From contig CAVPJX010000001.1 of assembly GCA_963705545.1 (NCBI GenBank), forward strand, positions 620,001 through 684,000: a stretch of 64,000 nucleotides of DNA, given 5' to 3'. The stretch is from DATBLY01 sp963705545. GTDB taxonomy: Bacteria; Actinomycetota; UBA4738; HRBIN12. The first letter of the stretch is position 1, and every line of letters begins with the position of its first letter. Position numbers and translations under genes: made by a program. Of the stretch, positions 1-6,254 are shown one piece after another. The notes under the pieces were generated by a model that searched no databases, had not been told where the DNA came from, and saw nothing but the letters and a program-made list of their open reading frames with translations.

Positions 1-142
1 GGCCGATGCCAAGACCTGCGAGAATGCGCCGAAACCGCGTCTGACCTGCGGAGATGATCACTCATCCCTACCCATCGTTTCTCCACGTTTCGTGACCTCT
101 CGCGGATTCTCTGCGGACTCCGCCTTCACCCTCCTCAAGCGG

Positions 143-250
143 CTATCGGTGCCGGACCGCCACCAACCGAAGCCGCGCCGGCTTGTCCTCCTCGAGGTCG
201 ATGAGCCGCTCTGCGACCCGCTCCGCGTCCTCGCGGGGTTGCTCGGCACC
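143..250 (-). pseudogene. Remnant of LIDLEEDEPARLRL small-protein family
   Basis: Read on the minus strand, this stretch encodes a C-terminal tail containing ERLIDLEEDKPARLRLVAV and then a stop. The same motif occurs in minus-strand fragments near 4,118, 5,372 and 6,658. No start codon with a ribosome binding site is visible, so I read it as a decayed copy. Its function is unknown. It also resembles the C-terminus of the plus-strand family at 661 (AELLIDLEGSPHARG), so the two may be related. Confidence 0.45.
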
Positions 251-308
251 GACTCATCCCAATGAGGCATGCTCTCCGGAAGGCACGGGCTCGAGGGGGC
301 GGTTGACG

Positions 309-647
309 ATGGACATCGATTGCACCGACGACAGGACGCGTGTCCGTGTGACCGACCCGACCACCCAGCAGGCCTGGGAGGTTTGGTGCCACTCGGGCAA
401 CGCCAGCTGGGCCTCGCGTTCCGAGGGAGCGGGCGTAGACCCTGAGAGCTGGGTCGTTCAGAGCCCTAGTGGCGCTAAGGAATCGATCGACATGGACGGG
501 GTCCTGACGAGAGACATACTCGTCGCCAAGCTGGCCGTTCTGCTTGGGAGCGAGGAGACGGCGAACAAGGTCCTCGAGCTCTTCGAACCCTTGCTGCTTG
601 ATAGCGCCGGCGTCATCAATCCCAACGTCTACGTCCCCTGTCGCTAG
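309..647 (+). CDS. Hypothetical protein, 112 aa
   Basis: The ATG at 309 follows a GAGGGGGCGG ribosome-binding-like stretch. The product is acidic and soluble, with no signal peptide or membrane segment. The N-terminal half looks beta-rich (DDRTRVRVTDPTTQQAWEVW). The C-terminal half looks helical (TRDILVAKLAVLLGSEETAN). I do not recognise the family. An upstream in-frame extension to 183 is open but lacks a convincing start. The gene is followed after 13 bases by a frameshifted member of the repeated small-protein family. It lies in the accessory region that ends at the tRNA at 6,880. Confidence 0.6.
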   Translation: MDIDCTDDRTRVRVTDPTTQQAWEVWCHSGNASWASRSEGAGVDPESWVVQSPSGAKESIDMDGVLTRDILVAKLAVLLGSEETANKVLELFEPLLLDSAGVINPNVYVPCR

Positions 648-660
648 GGCCCTGATCGGG

Positions 661-908
661 ATGACCGACCTCACCACCTCGAGCATCTGCTCCGCGATCG
701 CCTTGACGCTCTCGGTCCCGCGCCGCGCGCCGAGCTCCTCCGTGTCCTGATGCTCCCCGACTTCGACCGCGCCCGCAGGATCGGCGACTTCTACTTGAAC
801 CCGAAGATGCGGACGTTCGCGGAGCTGCTGATCGACCTCGAGGGGTCGCCTCACGCTCGCGGCGTCGTGCTGGGCGAGCTTCGGGAGCGGGAGTTACGCG
901 GCGAGTAG
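661..908 (+). pseudogene. Repeated 82 aa small-protein family, copy A (frameshifted)
   Basis: Restoring one missing G near base 676 gives an 82 aa protein that starts MTDLTDLEHLLRDRLDALGP and contains AELLRVLMLPDFDRARRIGD and AELLIDLEGSPHARGVV. The length, 248 bases, is exactly one short of 83 codons. The other copies are 5,451-5,712, the 5-prime fragment 6,725-6,841 and the open copy 41,191-41,442. The function is unknown; the sequence looks helical and soluble. It directly follows the 309-647 gene in the same orientation. The deletion could be real decay or an assembly error, but other copies carry independent lesions. Confidence 0.7.
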
Positions 909-990
909 ACCGTCCATGCGGCGTAGGACTTAAGCCCAAGGGTCGGGTTGTGCGGGCTACACCGTTCAGCCAGAGTCACGACTGGCAGCG

Positions 991-1104
991 ATGTCGATAC
1001 TTCGCAACTTCCCCACTTATCGCTTGCGCCACCGACTCCGGGTGTGGCGTGCCCGGCGACGCCATCGGTGGATGATGGACCCGCCGAAGGGCAAGCAAGG
1101 ATGA
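991..1104 (+). CDS. Arg/aromatic-rich peptide upstream of LuxR-type gene, copy 1
   Basis: This 37 aa open frame starts MSILRNFPTYRLRHRLRVW and is very rich in Arg. Its TGA overlaps the ATG of the LuxR-type gene at 1,101 (ATGA), so translation of the two is probably coupled. A second version at 39,989-40,168 shares the pattern RNFPxYRLRHxLRxWRxxRR and also overlaps a LuxR-type gene. Conservation of frame and of the overlap argues for a real gene. It may be a small nucleic-acid-binding or regulatory peptide or a coupling leader peptide; the function is not known. Confidence 0.65.
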   Translation: MSILRNFPTYRLRHRLRVWRARRRHRWMMDPPKGKQG

Positions 1105-1358
1105 CTTCGTCGTCGCCGTTGGGGGACGGAGCCCTGCGAGGTGGCACCGGTACTTTGACGCGCCGGGAGGCAGAGATCCTCGCGTTCCTCCCGGCAGGGA
1201 AGACGAACCGTGAGATCGCCGAAGCCCTCTCTATCGCGAGGAGGACGGTGGCGACGCATCTGTCTTCTATCTACGCGAAGCTCGGCGTATCGAACCGGGC
1301 GGAGGCAGCGATCGTCGCCTTGAGGCTCTTCCCGATGTTGGGGGCGAGCCCCACCTAG
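1101..1358 (+). CDS. Small LuxR/GerE-type HTH regulator, copy 1
   Basis: This 85 aa protein is almost only a LuxR-type C-terminal DNA-binding domain: LTRREAEILAFLPAGKTNRE, then IAEALSIARRTVATHLSSIY and AKLGVSNRAEA. It has no receiver, PAS or autoinducer domain. I chose the ATG at 1,101 because it overlaps the stop of the preceding peptide gene and has AAGG in front; a longer frame from 948 exists but would run over that peptide. Its TAG shares bases with the stop of the convergent zinc-ribbon gene. It probably acts as a transcription factor, possibly controlled by its small neighbours. A paralogue lies at 40,161. Confidence 0.75.
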   Translation: MTSSSPLGDGALRGGTGTLTRREAEILAFLPAGKTNREIAEALSIARRTVATHLSSIYAKLGVSNRAEAAIVALRLFPMLGASPT

Positions 1359-1513
1359 TCGCCGGCTCCGACGTCTTGCAGAGAGACGAGGCACTCGTCG
1401 CACAAGCCGATGTGGTCGGCGACGGAGGGGACCGTCTCCTTCAGGCAGCGCCAACACTTCGCCTTCAAATCGAGCCCGATCTCGGGGATCTGGATGCCCC
1501 AACTCGTGGACAT
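1355..1513 (-). CDS. 52 aa zinc-ribbon protein, copy 1
   Basis: A 52 aa protein starting MSTSWGIQIPEIG with two CxxC knuckles: CWRC at residues 20-23 and CDEC at 38-41, spaced as in a structural zinc ribbon. It differs from the copy at 40,450-40,608 at only three residues. The shared block runs 213 bases with no length difference and includes about 54 bases upstream of the start, yet it is inverted relative to the neighbouring LuxR-type gene. The function is unknown. Two intact copies and conserved cysteines suggest selection on the protein. It may interact with the LuxR-type regulator or with RNA polymerase; this is inference. Confidence 0.75.
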   Translation of the reverse strand: MSTSWGIQIPEIGLDLKAKCWRCLKETVPSVADHIGLCDECLVSLQDVGAGD

Positions 1514-1567
1514 GTTTGTTCTTCGGTCGATCGAGTCAGAAGCCGAGTACCCGATCCGTGGGGTTTG
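1355..1567. repeat. Inverted duplicate of 40,396-40,608
   Basis: This 213-base block holds the zinc-ribbon gene plus its upstream region. It matches 40,396-40,608 in the opposite orientation, with scattered substitutions and no insertion or deletion. The copies differ in which end joins the LuxR-type gene: the 3-prime end here and the 5-prime end there. Confidence 0.85.
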
Positions 1568-1580
1568 TCCGAAGGGCTAC

Positions 1581-1736
1581 TCAGCTCTTGCGGCGGAGCT
1601 TCGCCCAGAACCCACGGGAGGACGCCTCGTGCTCGGGCGCCTTCGCCCGGGCGATCTCCTGGAGCTCGGTCTGGAGGCCATCCCGGTCGCGGAATCGCTC
1701 CTCCTCCTCCGACGCTTCTACGTTCACTTCGCTCAT
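1581..1736 (-). CDS. Hypothetical 51 aa protein
   Basis: An open frame from the ATG at 1,736 encodes a charged 51 aa protein, MSEVNVEASEEEERFRDRDG followed by a helical stretch and the basic end FWAKLRRKS. The acidic-then-basic helical composition looks protein-like, but there is no clear ribosome binding site. A longer frame up to 1,829 has atypical composition. Function unknown; it could be spurious. Confidence 0.4.
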   Translation of the reverse strand: MSEVNVEASEEEERFRDRDGLQTELQEIARAKAPEHEASSRGFWAKLRRKS

Positions 1737-1929
1737 ACCGAACGCATCGGCCCTACCGGGGCGCGACCGCATCAGGCCGACGGCCATTGCTCCAACGCCC
1801 GAGGCGGAACACCGCTGGCCACGACGCACTAGTCAGTCCAACTCGACGCCGCATTCCCCGCGCTGATCCCGATTGGCGCGTGCACCGATTGGGAAATACC
1901 GTCCGACAAGAAGTTGAAAGGGGGCAGAC

Positions 1930-2112
1930 ATGGTCAGTCTCGGGATGCTCGCGGCGAAGAGCGGCAACTTCGACACCATCTTGTGGATCATCGCCGCCGT
2001 GCTGGTGATCGCCGGCATCGTCTCTCTCGTCCGAGGAGCGGTCGTCGCCGGAATCGTCCTCATCGTGCTGGGACTCCTCGTGGGACCAGGAGGAGTGAGC
2101 GTCTTCAGCTAA
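1930..2112 (+). CDS. GPGG-motif small membrane protein
   Basis: A 60 aa protein with two hydrophobic segments (about residues 15-33 and 36-52) that ends in VGPGGVSVFS. The GPGG ending after a two-helix hairpin is the hallmark of the GPGG-motif small membrane proteins found in Actinobacteria. The ATG at 1,930 is preceded by GAAAGGGGG, a strong ribosome binding site. The role of the family is not known; location in the cytoplasmic membrane is inferred from the helices. Its stop overlaps that of the convergent HTH remnant. Confidence 0.8.
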   Translation: MVSLGMLAAKSGNFDTILWIIAAVLVIAGIVSLVRGAVVAGIVLIVLGLLVGPGGVSVFS

Positions 2113-2349
2113 GACGCCGCTCGCAACCGGCGCCACGCCGTCGAGCGTGAGACGCCGAGCTCGGCAGCGAGCAGCGCGATCGGTCCACGGTGACCGCGCC
2201 CGGGTCCGCCGGGATCGCCCAGGTGAAGAGTGCCACGGACCGGCGTTCCCTGGGGCATCGCGGGGAGGGGGAGGAGGCGCTTGCCGGCCTCCGAGGACGG
2301 CGAGCCGGAGCTCGGTGATCTCATCGGCTGTCAAGGGGATATGAGGCAT
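2109..2349 (-). pseudogene. Frameshifted small HTH protein
   Basis: The minus strand starts MPHIPLTADEITELRLAVLG from the ATG at 2,349. After a C-rich stretch near 2,230-2,280 the sensible frame changes. It then reads RGPIALLAAELGVSRSTAWR and RLRAAS before a stop at 2,109, which looks like a helix-turn-helix. Neither frame alone makes a credible protein over its full length, while the two together give a coherent DNA-binding protein of about 79 aa. It is either a one-base frameshift mutation or a sequencing error in the homopolymer-rich segment. Confidence 0.45.
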
Positions 2350-2446
2350 TCACCGGATCGGCCGCCACGGTGCCCGCGAGGACGACCACGTTACCCTTGT
2401 GCTACTACGTCAGGCTTGGCTGTGACCTCGTTCCGACGGGAGCGAT

Positions 2447-2716
2447 CTAATGTTTGTGCCCGCGACCAGCTTGGAGCCCGCGCTCGTGTTCCGCGTCGTG
2501 GATAGCTGTCAGCGAGTCGAGGTCTTGATACGGCCGATAGCCAAACATGTCGTTTGGGAGGACGACCCCTTCCGGCTCCTCGACGGTGTTGTGCACCTCC
2601 GCCAAATGCTTCTTCAACTCATCGAACGTCCACGGTGATGTCACTCCGTACCTCCGCGCCCATTGAAGCACAGTGGTGCGGCCGGGACGTTGCCAAGAGG
2701 CCGAGAGGACAGGCAT
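2447..2716 (-). CDS. Hypothetical protein, 89 aa
   Basis: The ATG at 2,716 lies three bases after the stop of the VOC gene, so the two are probably co-transcribed. The core, TSPWTFDELKKHLAEVHNT and then a Gly/Tyr/Asp-rich segment, looks like a small soluble protein. It ends in a His-rich stretch, HDAEHERGLQAGRGHKH. A GTG at the valine before TSPW, close to a GGAG, is an alternative start giving about 65 aa. Family not recognised. Confidence 0.5.
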   Translation of the reverse strand: MPVLSASWQRPGRTTVLQWARRYGVTSPWTFDELKKHLAEVHNTVEEPEGVVLPNDMFGYRPYQDLDSLTAIHDAEHERGLQAGRGHKH

Positions 2717-2719
2717 CGG

Positions 2720-3100
2720 CTAGCGTTCCGCGTCGCTTCGCAGGATGCAGAACTCGTTGCCCTCGGGATCGGCGAGCACGAGCCACCCGGTGCCGTCGGC
2801 CTGTCGCCGGTCATCGAGGGGCGTGGCCCGCAAGGCGAGGACCCGCTCGATCTCCTCGTCGCGGGTCCGATCGATGGGCACCAAGTCGAAGTGGACGCGG
2901 TTCTTCACTTGCTTGTCCTCCGGCACCTCGATGAACAAGACCTGGTGGCCACCGGCCGGGTCGATAATCATGCACTCCTCGTCGCCTGGCTCGTTCGGGT
3001 CGCCGGGCACATCGGTGAACCCCAAGACCTGAGCCCAGAACGTCGACAGCGCATACGCGTCGTGGCAGTCGATCGTGGTGTGGTCGATCCGCGACGTCAT
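2720..3100 (-). CDS. VOC-family (glyoxalase-like) protein
   Basis: A 126 aa single vicinal-oxygen-chelate module. It opens with SRIDHTTIDCHDAYALSTFW and has the conserved tail GTGWLVLADPEGNEFCIL typical of the glyoxalase_6-like group. These proteins fold as paired beta-alpha-beta-beta-beta units, often bind a metal, and act as dioxygenases, isomerases or resistance proteins; the substrate cannot be deduced here. A second member follows the other zinc-ribbon copy at 40,807, so VOC genes accompany both versions of that cassette. It is probably in one transcript with the small gene downstream. Confidence 0.8.
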   Translation of the reverse strand: MTSRIDHTTIDCHDAYALSTFWAQVLGFTDVPGDPNEPGDEECMIIDPAGGHQVLFIEVPEDKQVKNRVHFDLVPIDRTRDEEIERVLALRATPLDDRRQADGTGWLVLADPEGNEFCILRSDAER

Positions 3101-3147
3101 CGAACCGGAGACTAGCGCGTTCGTCGATCCGACCCAGTCGTCGTCTG

Positions 3148-3264
3148 CTAATCGGTGAAACTTGCCACGACGGCGTTCACCGTAACGAATGTGCGGCTAT
3201 CCCCTTCCAGCCTGAACTGCTGCCAATAGCTGTAGCCGCGCCTCGTCCTCCCCGGCATCCTCAT
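3148..3264 (-). pseudogene. Short coupled ORF or gene remnant (RTFVTVNAVV)
   Basis: A 38 aa frame whose ATG overlaps the TGA of the lipoprotein gene upstream (ATGA). It encodes RGYSYWQQFRLEGDSRTFVT and then VNAVVASFTD. A similar tail, DSSTFVTGNVVAVELVC, is encoded on the minus strand at 6,179-6,254 directly after another gene. This suggests that both are leftovers of one lost gene family. The overlap would allow translation, so it could still be a small functional peptide; I favour a remnant. Confidence 0.4.
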
Positions 3265-4019
3265 GGCTCGATCCGTATGGAGTCCAGGATGGCGCTCAAT
3301 TCAGCGAGGTCCTCCGGCGGTGAGTCGGGGGACCGTCCGGCTTCGATCATCAGCCGGGTGCCGTCGACGTCGAGGATCCAGAACTCCTCGGTGAAGCCCG
3401 GACCGCTGTAGCCGTAGAACGCGTCCCGCGGTTCGGTGTCGATGGCAGCGACCCAGCTCTCGAGCTTCCCGACCTCGCATCCGATGAAGGCGCCGTCGTC
3501 CGAGAAGGGCTGGTCCTTCGGCACGGTGAGCTCCAGGTACTTCCCGCTGTACCCGTAGATGGTCACGTCCTCATCAGGCGAGGTCACGTGGAACGGGGCG
3601 AGGTCCGCGAGCGCGGTGGCGAGGTCGTCCACGCTCGGTCCGACCGGGGGATCGGTCCATGCATGATCGCGGCAGCCGTGGGTGACCAGGTTCGACACAG
3701 TGGTGATGCTCACGCCGACGTGTCCATCCCCGGCGAACTTGGCAGCGCCGATCCACATCGACCATCCCTCGAAGGGAACCTCGTACACCACCCGGAGTGG
3801 GGTGGAGGGGTCGAGGTCGGGGTCGATGAAGTAGGTCCCGGGCTCGAGCGGAGCGAAGGGCTCGAGCTCCATGATGTCCTGGACCGTCGGCGTGGTGCCC
3901 GGGTCGCTCGGTGCCGTCTGAGAGGCGACCGGAGGGTCCGCGGCCTGCGGACCCGAAGAGCATGCCCCCGCCGCCAGCAGGACTGCAAACCCGAGAGAAC
4001 GTCCGTAGCGCTTCGTCAA
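3261..4019 (-). CDS. Putative secreted lipoprotein
   Basis: I place the start at a TTG (4,019), eight bases after GGAAGGAGGGGG. This gives a 252 aa protein with a short basic N-terminus, a hydrophobic core and the lipobox LAAGACSS near residue 20. That is a lipoprotein signal for anchoring on the outer face of the membrane. The mature part is acidic and beta-rich, with paired aromatic stretches (GYSGKYLELTVP, GYSGPGFTEEFWILDVDGTR) and a closing helix, EDLAELSAILDSIRIEP. Its domain family is not recognised. The longer frame to 4,211 lacks sensible composition. Confidence 0.75.
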   Translation of the reverse strand: MTKRYGRSLGFAVLLAAGACSSGPQAADPPVASQTAPSDPGTTPTVQDIMELEPFAPLEPGTYFIDPDLDPSTPLRVVYEVPFEGWSMWIGAAKFAGDGHVGVSITTVSNLVTHGCRDHAWTDPPVGPSVDDLATALADLAPFHVTSPDEDVTIYGYSGKYLELTVPKDQPFSDDGAFIGCEVGKLESWVAAIDTEPRDAFYGYSGPGFTEEFWILDVDGTRLMIEAGRSPDSPPEDLAELSAILDSIRIEP

Positions 4020-4117
4020 TCCGGCCCCCTCCTTCCGGTGTGCGTCATCGAGGCGCAGGGTAACCCCAGGTCCGACGCCCGGCGCGCAACCGTCTATCCC
4101 CGGCCATCTGTTCCATA

Positions 4118-4257
4118 TCAATCCTGAGCGAACCTCGTCCGCAACGCCGCCACCAGTCGCAGCCGGGCAGGCTCGTCCTCCTCGAGGTCGATCAGGAGCT
4201 CGGCGAGCCAAGCCGCGTCCTCGCGCTGGTGAAGGCGTCCGATCAGCGCGGCACGGT
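4118..4257 (-). pseudogene. C-terminal piece of LIDLEEDEPARLRL family
   Basis: The best-preserved copy of this minus-strand family reads REDAAWLAELLIDLEEDEPA, RLRLVAALRTRFAQD, stop. The frame is open upstream to 4,396, but that part overlaps the end of the next gene and does not look like protein. No start codon with a ribosome binding site precedes the conserved part. It is probably the 3-prime end of a gene that has lost its beginning. Copies or fragments also lie at 143, 5,372 and 6,658. Confidence 0.5.
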
Positions 4258-4325
4258 CCGGGGGTGGAGGAAAGTGTCGGGTAACTCCGCGGCGCCCGGA
4301 CTCACCGGCGGCGGCGGCGATGACC

Positions 4326-5228
4326 TCATGACCAGTCGGGGAAAGCGTCGCGGTCGTCGTTGTCGGTGACCTGCCGTTCGACTGAGCCGTCCGCACTCAC
4401 GAGATAGATCTCCGCGACGCTCTCATACGGACCTCGACGGTAGGCGATCCACTCGCCATCGGGCGACCATGTTGGCTCGGCGAAGATGTCACCCTCCTCG
4501 CCGAGGTGGAGGGTTCGGATCTCCTCTCCAGTCACGGCGTCAACGATGACGAGGCCGCCCAGCACGATGAGAGACCCGTCCGGCGAGTACGAGGGTGACC
4601 CCCGGTCTTTGATGAGCAAGGCTCGATCCGAGCCGTCAACGTTCATCGTCCACGTTGCGGCCGATGTCGGCGACGTGGCGGTGTAGGCGATGCGGTCTCC
4701 GTTCGGGTGCCATACGCCGTCGTACTCGGTGGTGGGTTCGTCGGTTAGCTGGATGGCGTTGTCCCCGTCCGCGTCGATGACCCACAGGTCGGCCGAGCCC
4801 ATCTCGTCGCTCGTGAACAGGATCTGCGTGCCGTCCGGAGACCACCTCGGCTGGGCTTCATTCGAGCCGGAGTTCGTCACTCGACGCTCACCCGTCCCGT
4901 CTGGCCTTACAACGTATATGTCGGCCTGGCCCTCATCCTCATCACCTTCCACGAACCGCGCGAAGACGATGAGCGACCGATCTGGGGACCAGTCCGGCAT
5001 CCCGTCAGTGCCCTCCGGCGAACTGGTTACTCGGCGCGGCTGCTCTCCCGAGGGAGAGATGGTGCAGATCCACCGATCGCACGTGTAGGCGATCAGGTCG
5101 TTGGGCACTTGGGTCGCAGAGCCGGAGCCATCCACATCACCCGATGAGCAGGCGGACAGGAGTAGGAAGCAAGCAACAGCAAAGCGCGTCAGCGGGCGAG
5201 AGGGGTGATGAGAGCGTTCGCGGCGCAC
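4326..5228 (-). CDS. PD40/TolB-like beta-propeller lipoprotein
   Basis: From the GTG at 5,228, preceded by GAAGGAAGG, this is a 300 aa lipoprotein: basic start, hydrophobic core RFAVACFLLLSACSSG with the lipobox Cys, then repeated PD40 blades. Each blade carries the W-S-P-D-G signature, e.g. PDWSPDRSLIVFAR, PRWSPDGTQILFTS, PTWSPDGEWIAYRR. About six blades are visible, as in TolB C-terminal propellers. Such proteins usually bind peptides or carbohydrate outside the membrane. No Tol genes are nearby, so it is an accessory surface protein and not part of a Tol system. Confidence 0.8.
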   Translation of the reverse strand: MRRERSHHPSRPLTRFAVACFLLLSACSSGDVDGSGSATQVPNDLIAYTCDRWICTISPSGEQPRRVTSSPEGTDGMPDWSPDRSLIVFARFVEGDEDEGQADIYVVRPDGTGERRVTNSGSNEAQPRWSPDGTQILFTSDEMGSADLWVIDADGDNAIQLTDEPTTEYDGVWHPNGDRIAYTATSPTSAATWTMNVDGSDRALLIKDRGSPSYSPDGSLIVLGGLVIVDAVTGEEIRTLHLGEEGDIFAEPTWSPDGEWIAYRRGPYESVAEIYLVSADGSVERQVTDNDDRDAFPDWS

Positions 5229-5371
5229 AACGAGCCTTCCTTCGTGGTCTGCGGGCTCGGGTGATCGCTCACCATGAGTCTGGCCCAATTCCAGCTGGAG
5301 TGGCAATCTCTCGGAGCGATGGGCTGAGTGCGCACTGGGACACGCAGCTGGCGCCGGCGCCTGCTCTCCAG

Positions 5372-5433
5372 CAACGCCGCGATTGAGCCGAGCCACGCCG
5401 GCTCGTCCCCTCGAGGTCGATCAGAGACTCGGC
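5372..5433 (-). pseudogene. Fragment of LIDLEEDEPARLRL family (frameshifted)
   Basis: The minus strand encodes SLIDLEG and, after a frame change, DEPAWLGSIAALLESRRRR. This matches the family tail at 4,118 with bases lost in the Glu-Asp codons. It lies head to head with copy B of the 82 aa family. Confidence 0.45.
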
Positions 5434-5480
5434 ATACACTCCGAGGGGTCGTGACCGACCTGACCGACCTCGAGCGCACC
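5392..5480. repeat. Dispersed repeat, partner of 6,662-6,756
   Basis: About 90 bases are shared with 6,662-6,756. They comprise the minus-strand LIDLE tail, the string GGCATACACTCCG(A/G)GGGGTC and the GTG start of the 82 aa family. The TACACT box (5,435-5,440; 6,709-6,714) ends ten bases before each GTG, so the repeat may carry a promoter for the plus-strand family. Confidence 0.65.
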
Positions 5481-5712
5481 CTCCAAGATCGCCTCGACGC
5501 CCTCGGTCCCGCGCCCCGCGTCCCGCGCCCCGCGCCGAGCTCCTCCGCGTCCTGATGCTCCCCGACTTCGACCGCGCCGCAGGATCGGCGACTTCTACTT
5601 GAACCCGAAGACGCGGACGCTCGCGGAGCTGCTCATGGACCTCGAGGGGTCGCCCCACGCTCGCGGCGTCGTGCTCGGCGAGCTTCGGGAGCGGGAGCTT
5701 CGTGGCGAGTAG
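5451..5712 (+). pseudogene. Repeated 82 aa small-protein family, copy B (14-base duplication)
   Basis: Starts at a GTG (MTDLTDLERTLQDRLDALGP) ten bases after a TACACT box. The frame breaks where the 14-base string GTCCCGCGCCCCGC is tandemly repeated, and one base is missing further on in CGCGCCGCAGG. The length fits this history: 249 bases for an intact gene, plus 14, minus 1, equals 262. The remaining C-terminal part reads like the other copies (RTLAELLMDLEGSPHARG). It is a clear pseudogene whose lesions differ from those of copy A. Confidence 0.75.
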
Positions 5713-5789
5713 GCCGTTCACGGTTTGCGTTCGTATGTCATCCGGCAGTAGCGTCGGGCCCTGCCTGCGCAGGAGGAAGGGAAGGGGCC

Positions 5790-6182
5790 ATGGGTGATCA
5801 TCCGAACGCCGAGGCGTTGCGGAAGGGATACGCAGCGTTTGCGGCCGGGGACATGGAGACGGTCGCGTCTCTTTTCGCCGATGACATCGCCTGGCATCAG
5901 TCAGGCACCAGTCCACTTGCGGGAGACCTCGCAGGCAAGGACGCGGTCTTTGGCAACCTAGCGCAGCTCGCCGAGCTCACTGGCGGCACGTTCGGCCAGG
6001 AGGTCCACGACCTGCTCGCCAACGACGAGCACGCCATGGTCATGGTGGAGTCGTGGTGGGAAGAGCCGCGCCCGTATCGGGGCAAAGGTGTCCACGTCTG
6101 GCACGTGAAGGATGGCATCGCCACCGAGGGATGGTTCATGGACCAGGACCAGGCGGCCGCCGATGCGGCCTTGACGCCCTAG
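5790..6182 (+). CDS. SnoaL/NTF2-like protein
   Basis: A 130 aa protein of the SnoaL-like (cystatin-fold, NTF2) type. It has an N-terminal helix ALRKGYAAFAAGDMETVASL, then FADDIAWHQSGTSPLAGDL, and a strand pair WHVKDGIATEGWFMD near the end. Members act as small-molecule isomerases or hydrolases, or as non-enzymatic binders; the substrate cannot be inferred. The ATG at 5,790 follows AGGAGGAAGGGAAGG. It stands alone, with repeat remnants on both sides. Confidence 0.8.
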   Translation: MGDHPNAEALRKGYAAFAAGDMETVASLFADDIAWHQSGTSPLAGDLAGKDAVFGNLAQLAELTGGTFGQEVHDLLANDEHAMVMVESWWEEPRPYRGKGVHVWHVKDGIATEGWFMDQDQAAADAALTP

Positions 6183-6254
6183 CAAACGAGCTCGACAGCG
6201 ACGACGTTGCCCGTCACGAATGTCGAGCTATCACACTCCGAAGTCCTTGGAGCG
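6179..6254 (-). pseudogene. Gene-end remnant (STFVTGNVVAV)
   Basis: The minus strand encodes CDSSTFVTGNVVAVELVC and a stop immediately downstream of the 6,255-6,569 gene. It resembles the end of the 3,148-3,264 frame (DSRTFVTVNAVVASFTD). No start is visible. It is probably a leftover of the same lost family. Confidence 0.35.

Noticed and set aside
309..908. A single gene with TAG read-through, because 309-647 and the conserved frame of copy A are in the same frame
   Set aside because: Copy B and copy C show that the family has its own GTG start, and restoring one base near 676 joins the ATG at 661 to the conserved frame. Read-through is unnecessary.
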